Positions 17,459 through 26,896 are shown, numbered from the stretch's first letter. The stretch: DNA of 44,511 bases from Gammaproteobacteria bacterium (GCA_016874135.1 VGVE01000017.1:1-44511), one strand, 5' to 3'. Made by a program: numbers and translations. The notes: generated from the letters alone by a model not told the origin.

Positions 17459-19138
17459 TCATACCGCCACACAGGTCCGATACTCTGACGACCACCGTTC
17501 ACCTTCGATGGATGCAATGGCTTCATTGAGACTGCGCATCGCCACCCCATCCTGATGCGCCTGCCGTGCGACGGCCCGGGCTACGATCTGGCTGACCGCG
17601 TTGAGTCGAGACACATCGGGATACAGTGATCCCGAAGCAAGCTCATCCGCCGTGACAGTATGCGCCAGTGCTTCAGCAGCCACTGCCACCATGGCATCGG
17701 TAATGCTGCGGCTCTGGGTAGCGAGCGCACCCAGACCAAGCCCAGGAAAGATGAAGACATTGTTACCTTGACCCACTGAGATCTTGCGGCCATTGATTTC
17801 AACCGGTGCAAATGGGCTCCCCGTCGCCACCAGGGCCTTGCCTTGCGTCCAGCGCAGTACATCGGCAGGGATCGCCTCAGCGTTATCAGTGGGATTGGAA
17901 AACGGCATGACCACCGGGCGCGGCGTATGGCGGCACAGCGCACCGATAACCTCTTCCGTAAATGAACGTGGTTGACCCGAGGCACCGATGAGTACTGTTG
18001 GCTTGAAACCATCGATGACGCTGACGAGGTTCTTGCCTGCACCACCCGACAAACCACGTTCCACTGCAAGTGCTGAAGGCCAGGCCAATTCAGTCTTGTA
18101 AGTGTCATCGAAAGGCTTGTCATCGATGAGAAGGCCACGACTGTCCATCACCGCAAGATGACGTTTGCTCGTCTGATCGTCGATGTCGTGCAGCGCAAGG
18201 CCCGCCTTGATCTGGCGGGCGATACCCAGACCCGCCGCACCCGCGCCGTAGATCAGCACCCGTTGTTCCGTGAGCGATTGTCCGAGAATGCGCAATGCGG
18301 AGTTGATCCCTGCGAGCGCAACGGCTCCTGTGCCCTGAATGTCGTCGTTGAATGACAATACCCGCTGCCGATGCCGCGCCAGCAGGTTCTGGGCGTTGTC
18401 CTTGCGAAAGTCTTCCCACTGCAGCAGCACACCGGGGAATTCAGATGCGACGGCCTCAACAAACTCATCCACGAGTTCTTCATAGGCAGCACCGCGCAAA
18501 CGGGACTGACGCCAGCCAATGTACATCGGGTCATCCAACAGAAACTTGTTGTCGGTGCCCACATCGAGGCTCACCGGCAGCGTGGCTGCGGGATCAATTC
18601 CCGCACCAACGACATAGAGGGCGAGTTTGCCGATGGAGATTGCCATGCCCCCCGCGCCCTGATCACCAATGCCGAGAATCGACTCATTGTCGGTAGCGAC
18701 GATCAATTCGATGTTTCGATCCACGGACGCATTGGCCAGCACCTCGGCGATCCGGCCGCGGCAATCTGGAGTAATCCACACGCCCCTGCCCCGCTGGAAC
18801 ACCTGGCTGAAATTCTGCGTCGCTAGTCCCACCGTCGGCGTATAGACAATGGGCATCAGCTCAGCGAGGTTTTCCGCGAGTACGTGATAGAAGAGGTATT
18901 CGTTGCGATCCTGCAACGCCGCGAGTGCGACGTATTTCTGTAGCGCGCTCGGGTTCCCGCGAATGCCGGCGAGCGCCCGCCGAGCCTGTTGGCTTACGCT
19001 GTTGATGACAGAAGGCAGGAGGCCGGTCAATCCGAGTGCCGTCCGTTCAGCCGCCGTGAACGCGGTGCTCTTGTTGATCAATGGATCCCGCAGGACGTCA
19101 TAACCACGCTTGCGGACGTGAACCGTTTTGCTGCCCAT
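17459..19138 (-). CDS. maeA: NAD-dependent malic enzyme
   Basis: Oxidative decarboxylation of malate to pyruvate in the cytosol, linking the TCA cycle to gluconeogenesis and acetyl-CoA supply. The protein has 559 residues, matching the E. coli MaeA (SfcA) type. The N-terminal malic domain has LMPIVYTPTVG and the metal/substrate region ILGIGDQGAGGMAISIGK. FNDDIQGTG marks the domain boundary, followed by the Rossmann motif IYGAGAAGLGIARQI. The C terminus includes FPGLGLGALATQSRSITDAM. ATG 19138 has a strong upstream GAGGAGG ribosome site. It is divergent from the MFS gene that follows; 130 bases separate them. Confidence 0.96.
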   Translation of the reverse strand: MGSKTVHVRKRGYDVLRDPLINKSTAFTAAERTALGLTGLLPSVINSVSQQARRALAGIRGNPSALQKYVALAALQDRNEYLFYHVLAENLAELMPIVYTPTVGLATQNFSQVFQRGRGVWITPDCRGRIAEVLANASVDRNIELIVATDNESILGIGDQGAGGMAISIGKLALYVVGAGIDPAATLPVSLDVGTDNKFLLDDPMYIGWRQSRLRGAAYEELVDEFVEAVASEFPGVLLQWEDFRKDNAQNLLARHRQRVLSFNDDIQGTGAVALAGINSALRILGQSLTEQRVLIYGAGAAGLGIARQIKAGLALHDIDDQTSKRHLAVMDSRGLLIDDKPFDDTYKTELAWPSALAVERGLSGGAGKNLVSVIDGFKPTVLIGASGQPRSFTEEVIGALCRHTPRPVVMPFSNPTDNAEAIPADVLRWTQGKALVATGSPFAPVEINGRKISVGQGNNVFIFPGLGLGALATQSRSITDAMVAVAAEALAHTVTADELASGSLYPDVSRLNAVSQIVARAVARQAHQDGVAMRSLNEAIASIEGERWSSEYRTCVAV

Positions 19139-19268
19139 CTCTGCCTCCTCGCACTGTGGCCATCATAAACAGAATCGATCACGCGTGGCGCAGCCGTGGC
19201 GAATCCGTGCGCGCCTTCTGAGGCGATCAGCCTTCCCTTTGCACGGCCAAAACCCGTACTCTTCACCG

Positions 19269-20624
19269 ATGCTCACCGAACAGCGCTACTCCAACCGTTA
19301 TATCTGGTACGTCGTCTTCGTCCTGACGATTGCATCCACCGTTTCCTTCATCGACCGCCAGATCCTCAACGTCATGATCGGGCCGGTGAAACGCGATCTC
19401 GGTGGGATCAGCGACACCCAGGTTTCGCTGATCATGGGGCTCGCTTTCACCCTCTTCTACAACGCACTCTCGATTCCAATGGGCCGCCTGGCCGACAGAG
19501 CCAATCGCCGCAACCTCATGGTGTGGGGTATCGCCGGCTGGAGTGTGATGACTTCCCTGTGTGGTGTCGCCAGCCAGTATTGGCAGCTGTTTCTGGCCCG
19601 CATGGGTGTCGGCATCGGTGAAGCGACACTCGGCCCCGCAGCCAATTCGTCCCTCGCGGATCTTTTCACACGGGCCTCGTTGCCTATCGCGATCGGCTTC
19701 GTGTCTGCTGCACCCTTTATCGGTCAAGGCCTTGCGAACATGCTTGGCGGACCCCTGATCGACTACCTCGAAGCCGCACCCAATGTGCATCTGCCGCTGA
19801 TTGGCGAGGTCTTTTCATGGCAGATGGTCTTCATCGTCGTTGGCATGCCAGGGCTGCTTGTCGCCTTGTTGGTTCTGACCACCCGCGAACCCCGACGTGA
19901 GGGTCGACTGCAAAATTCGGATTCCTCCGTTCCGGCGCGCGAAGTCTGGGCTTTCGTAAAGAAGCGCGGTCTGCTCTTCTTTCTCATGTTCACCGCCTAT
20001 CTCGGCCTCTCCACCCAGGGATTCTCCTTGTTCTCCTGGCTGGTGGAGTACTACGTGCGCAACCACGGCTGGACACGCACGGAGATCGGCCTGACCTACG
20101 GCACCATTGCCATGGTGGTCGGCATTACCGGCAGCGTGTTTGCCGGCTGGATCGCTGGTCGCTGGATTGCCGGTGGCACGCCTGATGCGACGCTGCGCAT
20201 CGTTATGTGGACCTCCGTGGGATTGTTGCCTTCGGCAACGGCGTTCACCCTGATGCCGGAAGCCCATGCCGCGATCTGGATTCTGATTCCCGTGACATTC
20301 CTCATGGCCATGCCTTCAGGATTGATGATGACCACCTTGCAGGCGATCGCGCCCAATGAACTGCGTGGTCAGATGGTCGCGTTCTACCTGCTGGCGGTGA
20401 ATTTCCTGAGTTATACGTTCGCCCCGTCGTTGCCGGCGGTGCTCAGCGACTACGTCTTTGAAAGTGAACTCGCCCTCGGCAAGTCCATATCCCTGCTTGC
20501 CGTGATCAACTATTCGGTTGCCATCGTCTGCCTGGCGGCATGTCTGCCAGCCTACCGGCGGGCGTTGGCGGAAGCGGACACCTGGTATCGGAAGACTGAC
20601 GATGAACCTTCACCTGCTCACTAA
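19269..20624 (+). CDS. MFS transporter, spinster-like
   Basis: A 451-residue major facilitator of the spinster-like group, common in marine and soil proteobacteria next to catabolic genes. It opens with WYVVFVLTIASTVSFIDRQILNV. The loop between helices 2 and 3 is MGRLADRANRRNLM, and helix 4-5 contains ARMGVGIGEATLGPAANS, the group signature. The start is ATG 19269; the longer open frame before it overlaps the promoter region of malic enzyme. Its 3' end overlaps the start of the quinohaemoprotein gene by 23 bases, so the two are probably co-transcribed. It may take up the substrate or product of that enzyme; this is inference. Confidence 0.9.
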   Translation: MLTEQRYSNRYIWYVVFVLTIASTVSFIDRQILNVMIGPVKRDLGGISDTQVSLIMGLAFTLFYNALSIPMGRLADRANRRNLMVWGIAGWSVMTSLCGVASQYWQLFLARMGVGIGEATLGPAANSSLADLFTRASLPIAIGFVSAAPFIGQGLANMLGGPLIDYLEAAPNVHLPLIGEVFSWQMVFIVVGMPGLLVALLVLTTREPRREGRLQNSDSSVPAREVWAFVKKRGLLFFLMFTAYLGLSTQGFSLFSWLVEYYVRNHGWTRTEIGLTYGTIAMVVGITGSVFAGWIAGRWIAGGTPDATLRIVMWTSVGLLPSATAFTLMPEAHAAIWILIPVTFLMAMPSGLMMTTLQAIAPNELRGQMVAFYLLAVNFLSYTFAPSLPAVLSDYVFESELALGKSISLLAVINYSVAIVCLAACLPAYRRALAEADTWYRKTDDEPSPAH

Positions 20625-22557
20625 CGTATCTCTGATCCTGCTGATAGCCGGCGTACTCTCCGGCTGCGGCGAAACACAAACAGAATCAAAAGCCCCCGAA
20701 ACAGCAGCGACTGACGCCGCATCCGCTGGTACCGTCAATCCCGATGGTATGGGGGCGATCAACGCCGCCCGCGCAGCACGGGAGTCGATGCCCGGCAAAG
20801 GGCTTTACGATCGCGCCTGCGCCTCGTGCCACAACGGTGCCGTGATGAAAGCACCACACAAGGACATGATCGGTTTGATGACACCTGAGGCGATTCTCGC
20901 GGTGCTCGAAACCGGTGTCATGCAAGTCAACGCGGCAGCACTCTCCACTGAAGAGCGCCGTCAGGTATCCGAGTACCTCGCCGGCAGCACCTTCGGCACC
21001 GCGGACAGTTCAACCCTGCCCGCCTGCCCTGCTCCGCTCACTATCGACGTCAACAAGCCGCCGAAACAGCGCGGCAACGGCATGGGTGAACGCAATAACC
21101 GCCGCATCAGCAAAGCCGACGGTGGCATCGACGCCAGTAACGCCGCATCCCTCAAGCCCCTATGGTCACTGAAGTTCCCCGGCGCCAACCGCGCCCGTTC
21201 ACAGCCAACACTCGCCGGCGGTGTGCTTTTTGTCGGCAGCCACAATGGCAATGTCTATGCGCTGGATCCTTTGACCGGTTGTCAGCACTGGGCGTATCTC
21301 GCTGGTGGTGAAGTACGTACCGGCATTGCCGTCGACAACTGGGAAGCCGGCGATGCCGACGCCAAACCAAGGATTTATTTCGGTGATGTGCTAGGTTATG
21401 CCTATGCGGTCGATGCGACGAGCGGCAAGCTTCTGTGGCGACAACGCACAGATGAACACCCCAACGCCACCATCACCGGCACACCTACCATCTACAACGG
21501 TAAGGTCTTCGTACCGGTGTCTTCGCTGGAAGTGAGCTTGGCGGCAGACCCTGCCTACGAGTGTTGTACAGCCAGCGGTTCCGTGGCGGCTTATGACGCT
21601 GCTGACGGCAAGCTTCTGTGGCAGACCTTCACCATTCCGGAAAAACCGAAGGTCCAGAGCCAGAACCGCGCTGGCACCAACATGTGGGGCCCCTCTGGCG
21701 CCACGGTCTGGAACGCCCCCACCATCGACGGCAAACGCAACCAGCTCTATATAGGCACCGGCGAAAACATGTCGTCACCGGCAACGCTCACCAGTGATGC
21801 GATCTTTGCAATCGACATGGACACCGGCAAGGTCAACTGGACCTTCCAGGCAACCCCGAACGATGTCTGGAACGTTGCCTGCGATACCGAGAATGATCAC
21901 AGCTGCCCACCGGAAGGTGGGCCTGATTTCGACTTTGGTGCCGGCACCATGCTCGTCACCACTGCTGATGGCCGAGACCTGGTGCTAGCCGGCCAGAAGT
22001 CCGGTGCCGTACATGCACTCGATGCAGCCACCGGTGTTCTAGTCTGGCAACGGGATGTCGGTCGTGGTGGTATCCAGGGTGGTGTGCACTTCGGTATGGC
22101 TGCGGATGACCGCAACGTCTACGTACCCATCACCGATATGCCGGATGGTCGCGTTTACACCACGGAAGCAAAACCCGGTTTGCACGCCGTCGACATCGCT
22201 ACCGGAGAAATCGCCTGGTACGCCGCTGCCCCCAATGACGTGTGTGGTGATCGTGCCTTCTGCCACCCTGGAATCTCCCAGGCTGTCACCCTCGCGGGTG
22301 ATGTGGTCCTGGCGGGCGCAATGGACGGTGTACTGCGCATCCACGACAGCAAGGACGGCAGTGAACTCCTGAAGATCGATACCACTGCGGAATTCAACAC
22401 CATCACCGGCGAAACCACACGCGGTGGTTCACTGGGTGGCGCCGCAGCAGCAGTTGTCCAGGATGGTCTGGTCATCATCAGTTCGGGTTACGGTATCTAT
22501 AACCACATGCCGGGAAATCTGCTGCTGGTTCTGGCGTTACCTGAAAGCCAGGGCTGA
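20602..22557 (+). CDS. Cytochrome c-PQQ quinohaemoprotein lipoprotein (polyvinyl-alcohol-dehydrogenase-like)
   Basis: A 651-residue exported alcohol dehydrogenase of the PQQ type. A lipoprotein signal ends in VLSGC (Cys22). A cytochrome c domain with haem motif CASCH (73-77) comes next. An eight-bladed PQQ propeller follows from about residue 180, with repeats such as GGVLFVGSHNGNVYALD and DAATGVLVWQRDVG. A vicinal Cys-Cys (321-322), as used for electron transfer in quinoprotein alcohol dehydrogenases, is visible. A small haem domain ahead of the propeller is the order of polyvinyl alcohol dehydrogenase. The usual quinohaemoprotein alcohol dehydrogenases have it at the C terminus. Expected to oxidise an alcohol in the periplasm. 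The ATG at 20602 lies inside the MFS gene's end. Confidence 0.88.
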   Translation: MNLHLLTNVSLILLIAGVLSGCGETQTESKAPETAATDAASAGTVNPDGMGAINAARAARESMPGKGLYDRACASCHNGAVMKAPHKDMIGLMTPEAILAVLETGVMQVNAAALSTEERRQVSEYLAGSTFGTADSSTLPACPAPLTIDVNKPPKQRGNGMGERNNRRISKADGGIDASNAASLKPLWSLKFPGANRARSQPTLAGGVLFVGSHNGNVYALDPLTGCQHWAYLAGGEVRTGIAVDNWEAGDADAKPRIYFGDVLGYAYAVDATSGKLLWRQRTDEHPNATITGTPTIYNGKVFVPVSSLEVSLAADPAYECCTASGSVAAYDAADGKLLWQTFTIPEKPKVQSQNRAGTNMWGPSGATVWNAPTIDGKRNQLYIGTGENMSSPATLTSDAIFAIDMDTGKVNWTFQATPNDVWNVACDTENDHSCPPEGGPDFDFGAGTMLVTTADGRDLVLAGQKSGAVHALDAATGVLVWQRDVGRGGIQGGVHFGMAADDRNVYVPITDMPDGRVYTTEAKPGLHAVDIATGEIAWYAAAPNDVCGDRAFCHPGISQAVTLAGDVVLAGAMDGVLRIHDSKDGSELLKIDTTAEFNTITGETTRGGSLGGAAAAVVQDGLVIISSGYGIYNHMPGNLLLVLALPESQG

Positions 22558-22566
22558 CGGCCGCCG

Positions 22567-22593
22567 GAAAAACGGGCTGAGAGAACTCAGCCC
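22567..22593 (-). terminator. Rho-independent terminator of the MFS gene 22602-23866
   Basis: A perfect 8-bp stem GGGCTGAG (22574-22581) and CTCAGCCC (22586-22593) with an AGAA loop. On the minus strand it is followed by five Ts. It lies in the 44-base gap between the convergent quinohaemoprotein and MFS genes and may help stop both transcripts. Confidence 0.75.
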
Positions 22594-22601
22594 GCCCCGG
22601 A

Positions 22602-23866
22602 TCAGGATGCAGATGCTGCGCACGGTGACCCTTCCGGATCGTCCCCCGCGGTGATCGCGCGCCGGATGGCGAGCCACAACGGCAACAACACACCGAGCGA
22701 GATGATCGCCGCCACGCCGGCGAGCAACCACAGCGTCGACGCCGTTCCGGCATAGTCAATCCATGCACCGGCCACAGGGCCGGCGATCACAAACGCTGCC
22801 CTAAAACCGAAACTCGCCATCGAATTGGCGGTCGCCCGGAACCGTGAAGGTGTAAGGCGGTTGAGCGCATCCCTGAGCACTACGAGACCGGGCCCACGCG
22901 CAATAAAGAAGCCCGCAGCGGCGATCAGCCCCATCACCAGTCCCGACGCCGCAAGTCCCACGTACCCCATCACCGGGAGCAGGCCGATGATGCCGAGAAG
23001 CAGGCCGATGCCGAGGCGGCGTTCGATCCGCAACGCGAACCTGCCCGCAAGCCCCGCAATCGCCGTGTACACCGCCCTGAGATAACCAAACGCCCAGAGG
23101 GGCACATCGGTCTCTGACCACCACTGCTGCAGGATCCACACAGCAAAAAAGGTCGTCAGGCTCCACAATGACAGTGCGATGACTGTCCAGCGGATCACTG
23201 CGCCATTGCGCAGGAGGTGTACCAGCACTTCGCGAAAGCGCAGCGGTTCGAGGGTCTCTTTCCCTGAGACAGCCCGATGAATAGACGGCTCTTTCAGCGT
23301 CAGGGCCACCAGCAGCGGAATGCACCCGGCAACCACCTGCACCACGATCACCATATCCATCGAATGCAAGATGAGCAGCGAGCACCCCACTGCGGCGATC
23401 GCTTCCGACAACGAATGCATCGAGTACAGATTTGCCACGGCTGCGGGAGACTCTCCCTCCCGCCCGAGTTCGATTTCCGTGTCGTACAGGAGCGCCAGAT
23501 CAGTCCCTGACATCAGGCTGACGCCAACACCCAGCAAACCTTCAAACACCAGAAAGCCGATGAGGTCGTTCACCCATAGCAGGCTCATGTGCCCAAGTGC
23601 CAGGAAAAGCGCGCCCAGGACCAGCGCGCGCTTGCGACCAAACCGGTCTGCGAGCGCTCCACTGGGTACTTCCATCGCGACGATGATCGCGCCAAAGAAC
23701 GCCTGGGTCAGAAAGACCTCTTCCATGGTGAGTCCATGGTCCTGAAAAAAAATGGAACCAGAATCGGAACGATCACCAGAAACACCTGGAAAAAGGCGAG
23801 CACCATGGACTTGGAGATGTTGCCTTGAAGTCCCTGCCAGGCGTTGAAGCGCATATAACGAACCAT
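22602..23866 (-). pseudogene. MFS transporter split by a homopolymer frameshift
   Basis: An inner-membrane major facilitator of about 420 residues if the frame is restored. The ATG at 23866 has a good ribosome site (AAGGAGA) and encodes MVRYMRFNAWQGLQGN, then the first helix. At 23745-23752 the minus strand has eight Ts where nine are needed to run into the second piece (FFFQDHGLTMEEVFLTQAFF). The remainder is a complete transporter, with VPSGALADRFGRKRA as the helix 2-3 signature. As read, the first piece ends after 52 residues. Re-initiation at ATG 23726 would make a protein lacking helix 1. A sequencing error, a phase-variable tract or a real mutation are all possible. The substrate is unknown. 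Confidence 0.8.
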
Positions 23867-23979
23867 TTCTGTCTCCTTGTCAGTCGAGTTTTTTCCCGTG
23901 GGTGTTCCTGTTGGTGTTGTTCGTAGTGGTTGCTGATCGATCACTGATCCATGAGCCAACGGGTGTCCTCCAAACAGCC

Positions 23980-24013
23980 AAAAAAAACCCCGGGGTCTTG
24001 TGGACGCCGGGGT
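23980..24013 (-). terminator. Rho-independent terminator downstream of the small ORF
   Basis: On the minus strand ACCCCGG (24013-24007) pairs with CCGGGGT (23993-23987) across a 13-base loop, followed by eight Ts. It lies about 20 bases beyond the stop of the 59-codon ORF and 115 bases upstream of the MFS start. It could end the transcript of the channel-like gene or act as an attenuator for the MFS gene. Confidence 0.75.
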
Positions 24014-24032
24014 CTTCGGGGGTTCGCGGGGA

Positions 24033-24212
24033 CTATCCGCCGCTTCCTCCTCCATCATCCCGGCTGTGCGTCGCAATCAGACCTTTGTGGGTATGTACTT
24101 CCCGGGTCAGGCGCACGTCCGCCATCAGGCACACGGATGCAACCACCATCGACGGGAGGTCGATGGTGCCGATCCGGGACTGATAGCGGCTATTCCAGGG
24201 CTGACGGCTCAT
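24033..24212 (-). CDS. Small ORF, 59 codons, leader-peptide-like
   Basis: ATG 24212 to TAG 24033. The product begins MSRQPWNSRYQSRIGTID, has a short hydrophobic run (MVVASVCLMADV) and ends Asp/Gly-rich (DDGGGSGG). There is no clear ribosome site. Inside it lies a perfect 9-bp hairpin (24145-24153 with 24159-24167), and the ORF is followed at once by a rho-independent terminator. Short ORF, hairpin and terminator together are the layout of a transcription-attenuation leader, yet the next gene is a transporter, not a biosynthetic operon. It might be a leader separated from its original operon, or only a chance frame in the 23867-24396 gap. The rest of that gap shows no gene. Confidence 0.35.
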   Translation of the reverse strand: MSRQPWNSRYQSRIGTIDLPSMVVASVCLMADVRLTREVHTHKGLIATHSRDDGGGSGG

Positions 24213-24396
24213 TTCTGTTGCTGCTCTGTTGCTGCGTTTTCACCGGAGCCAATCCGGTATCGAACAAATCAGTGTCGGTTTTTCCGGATACATGGCGCCT
24301 TGAAGGCGGGTCTTGCATCGGGGGCGCGCACTTTGCTCGCCGTGCCGAGCCTTGTCAACGATCAGCTTCACGACCGGCTTCACAAAAAGCGGTATC

Positions 24397-25629
24397 TCAG
24401 GCGATCCAGGCTTCAGGCAGGTTGTCTTCCAGGAGCTCGGTGATGGAGAGGCTTTGGATGTTCTGTTCTTTCGCCATGTGACGCGTCAGCTCCGATGCGT
24501 CATGGGTGCGCGTGAACACCAGACAATTGGGCCAGTTGCGTTTGAGCCACAATGCTGTGCGCAGGTTCTGGGCTGCATTGCCGGTGCCGAGAATGATGAC
24601 CGGTTCACCCAGATTCAGATCGATGCGCTCGCGAACCTGCCGCCATACTTCAGGGTGGGAGATGTCCCCTTCAAACACCTGGTGAGCCTGGTCGAGACGC
24701 AACCGGTTCTGTTCCTGCACGACGTCCATGCGTCGCCCGGCCTCCACATCGATCACTACGATGGACTCAAGTTCCCCTGGAGCATGTTGTTCAAGTTCTT
24801 CGAGTACCGTCTGCCCGAATCTGCCGAATCCACCGAGTATTACCGCGTCCCGCGTTCGCGTCCTTTCAAAGTGCGTAAGGAGATGGCTCCTGACGAGGTT
24901 TACCGCTGCAAAGTTGTAGGCGTTGAACGTTACGCATTTTTTCGCCACCTCGCTTTCACTCAAGGACCGCATGAAGCGGAGATTATGGCAGTGCAACACT
25001 ACACGACCGGTTAGTTTCGGGTATCGGTCAAGGACCCGCACGGCGGTCTCGAAGGTGGCGAAATCATCATCACCGAGCAGCACCACCCGCCTGCAGCGGC
25101 GCACCTGCATCCGATTGAGTAGAAAGTCGCGCGATGCATCGCCGGCCAGCGCGAGCACGCGAAACCCTTCAACCAATTCCCGCTCTCGCCCGGCATCGAA
25201 TCGCCGGTCAACTACAACCACCGGCACCACCGGATCGAGTCGGCGCAGCACCCGCAAATAGCTGGTGGTCAGATCACCGGAACCAACAATCACCACATGA
25301 TCCTTGAGCCGGCGCAGCTTCCAACGTTCCGGCGCGATAACCCTCAGCACCGCTTCGATCACCGCCGATGCGGTCAGCACCGGTGCGCCGAAGTACGCCA
25401 TCCAGAGCAGCGACACGCCCCACCATGACCCGGACTGAGGCGTACCGAGGTCAACCCCACTGACCACGAAGAGCGATAGGCTGTAGTAGGCATGGGCGAG
25501 CCAACCTTCCGCAGCGAGATTCAGCCCGGATGACAGTTCCACTCCGCTGCGAAACCCGGCAATACCCATGAGAAAGAGGAGTACCGCCGCATACCACCGC
25601 CAGCCCCCACGACCAGGAAGGAACGTCAT
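24397..25629 (-). CDS. Ion-channel-like membrane protein with two TrkA-N (RCK) domains
   Basis: A 410-residue inner-membrane protein. Two helices (about 12-30 and 70-93) flank a pore-loop-like segment that reads LFVVSGVDLGTP, at the place of the potassium filter TVGYGD. Two NAD-binding RCK/TrkA-N modules follow: HVVIVGSGDLTTSYL, with acidic strand end VVVVDRRFD, and AVILGGFGRFGQTVLEEL. The overall plan is that of prokaryotic ligand-gated K+ channels. The altered filter means potassium selectivity cannot be assumed. It is transcribed away from the RND adaptor gene; the region between (25630-25764) must hold promoters but none is obvious. Confidence 0.78.
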   Translation of the reverse strand: MTFLPGRGGWRWYAAVLLFLMGIAGFRSGVELSSGLNLAAEGWLAHAYYSLSLFVVSGVDLGTPQSGSWWGVSLLWMAYFGAPVLTASAVIEAVLRVIAPERWKLRRLKDHVVIVGSGDLTTSYLRVLRRLDPVVPVVVVDRRFDAGRERELVEGFRVLALAGDASRDFLLNRMQVRRCRRVVLLGDDDFATFETAVRVLDRYPKLTGRVVLHCHNLRFMRSLSESEVAKKCVTFNAYNFAAVNLVRSHLLTHFERTRTRDAVILGGFGRFGQTVLEELEQHAPGELESIVVIDVEAGRRMDVVQEQNRLRLDQAHQVFEGDISHPEVWRQVRERIDLNLGEPVIILGTGNAAQNLRTALWLKRNWPNCLVFTRTHDASELTRHMAKEQNIQSLSITELLEDNLPEAWIA

Positions 25630-25764
25630 CTCAACTCTACTTGGAACATCTGGCGGGATTATCCCACGTCCGGCACTGCGCCTGGCTGAAAGACGGGTTT
25701 ACACTCTGCTCAAGGAAAGCCCGATTCCGTTTTCCAGGGCGTTCAACCGGGGGAGCTGTCTGTC

Positions 25765-26895
25765 TTGCGATTCCGCAGCTGGTTCATCGTCATCCTTGCC
25801 TGTCTCGCCGTCGCTGTCGGGCTCGGCTGGTACAAGTACCAGCAGATCCAGGCAGCAATCGCGATGGCCAAGGCGTTTCCGGAGCCCATGGAAGCTGTGG
25901 TAGCCGTATCCGCGCAGGCCGTCGAACAGCAATCCGGTCTCACCGTCAGCGGTGTCGTAGTCGCGACCCAGTCTGCGGAGCTGCGCAACGAGTTGCCGGG
26001 GCGCATCACCAAAGTCGGTTTTCTGCCGGGTTCGACCGTCACCAAGGGGCAACTACTCCTCTCCCTCGATTCCAGCCAGGAGAGTGCACAACTCGCCGAA
26101 GCCGAAGCCACCCGAGAAATCGCACGGCTGGCCCTCGCCCGAGCCGAGCGACTGGTGAAAGTCGGGGCAGGATCGGTGGAGGCACGTGACCAGGCCAATG
26201 CGCAATACGAGGCATCGAGCGCCCGGGCCCGGGCACTGGTCGCCACCATAGACAAGAAAAACCTGCGGGCGCCCTTCTCCGGGGTTGCCAGCCTCCATCA
26301 GCTTGAACCCGGTCAATACCTCGCCGCCGGCTCACTCATCGCTTCACTCGTTGGTCGCGGCCACACTCTGTGGGTCGACTTCGCGCTGCCCCAGTCCCAT
26401 GCCGAAATCACACTCGGCACCGGTGTAGTGATCATCGCCGAAGATCTGCAGCTACCGCCCCTTACAGCACCCGTGCTTGCCCAGGATCCTTCCGTCCAGG
26501 CCACCTCGCGTAACCTCCGCATGCGCGCGGAGCTGTCTTCACCACCACCTGCCCTGCTGCCCGGCATGCTCGTCAAGGTCCAGGTACCGGTTGGTGGCGT
26601 GTTATCGCTTGTCAGCGTCCCCGCCCCGGCGGTGCGACGCGACAGTCTTGGCGCATCCGTGTATGTACTGGTCGATGTCGAAGAAGACGGCGGTCGCAAG
26701 CTGCGGGCCTCACGGCGAAGTGTTCGCCTCGCCAGCGACGGTGTTCCTGACTCCGCTGACAATCTGGTGATCGAATCCGGTCTCAAACCCGGCGAACGGG
26801 TTGCAGCGAGTGGCGCTTTCAAGTTGCATGACGGGTCATTGGTACAGATCGTTGAACGTGATCCCGCCGCGGACAACCGGCTCGTAGGTCACTGA
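25765..26895 (+). CDS. RND efflux adaptor (membrane fusion protein, HlyD/AcrA family)
   Basis: The periplasmic adaptor of a tripartite efflux pump, 376 residues. One N-terminal anchor helix (WFIVILACLAVAVGLGW) lacks a lipobox. The barrel-sandwich half-motifs follow: ELPGRITKVGFLPGSTVTKGQ and KNLRAPFSGVASLHQLEPGQ, separated by a short alpha-hairpin (LARAERLVKVGAGSVEARDQ). The C-terminal beta-barrel comes last. The start TTG 25765 gives the right N terminus. The gene ends one base before the pump gene. No outer-membrane channel gene is in the window, so the pump probably borrows a TolC-like protein encoded elsewhere. Confidence 0.92.
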   Translation: MRFRSWFIVILACLAVAVGLGWYKYQQIQAAIAMAKAFPEPMEAVVAVSAQAVEQQSGLTVSGVVVATQSAELRNELPGRITKVGFLPGSTVTKGQLLLSLDSSQESAQLAEAEATREIARLALARAERLVKVGAGSVEARDQANAQYEASSARARALVATIDKKNLRAPFSGVASLHQLEPGQYLAAGSLIASLVGRGHTLWVDFALPQSHAEITLGTGVVIIAEDLQLPPLTAPVLAQDPSVQATSRNLRMRAELSSPPPALLPGMLVKVQVPVGGVLSLVSVPAPAVRRDSLGASVYVLVDVEEDGGRKLRASRRSVRLASDGVPDSADNLVIESGLKPGERVAASGAFKLHDGSLVQIVERDPAADNRLVGH

Positions 26896-26896
26896 C

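Noticed and set aside
24313..25014. 233-codon plus-strand frame
   Set aside because: Antisense to the channel-like gene with RCK motifs; no ribosome site and no recognisable fold.
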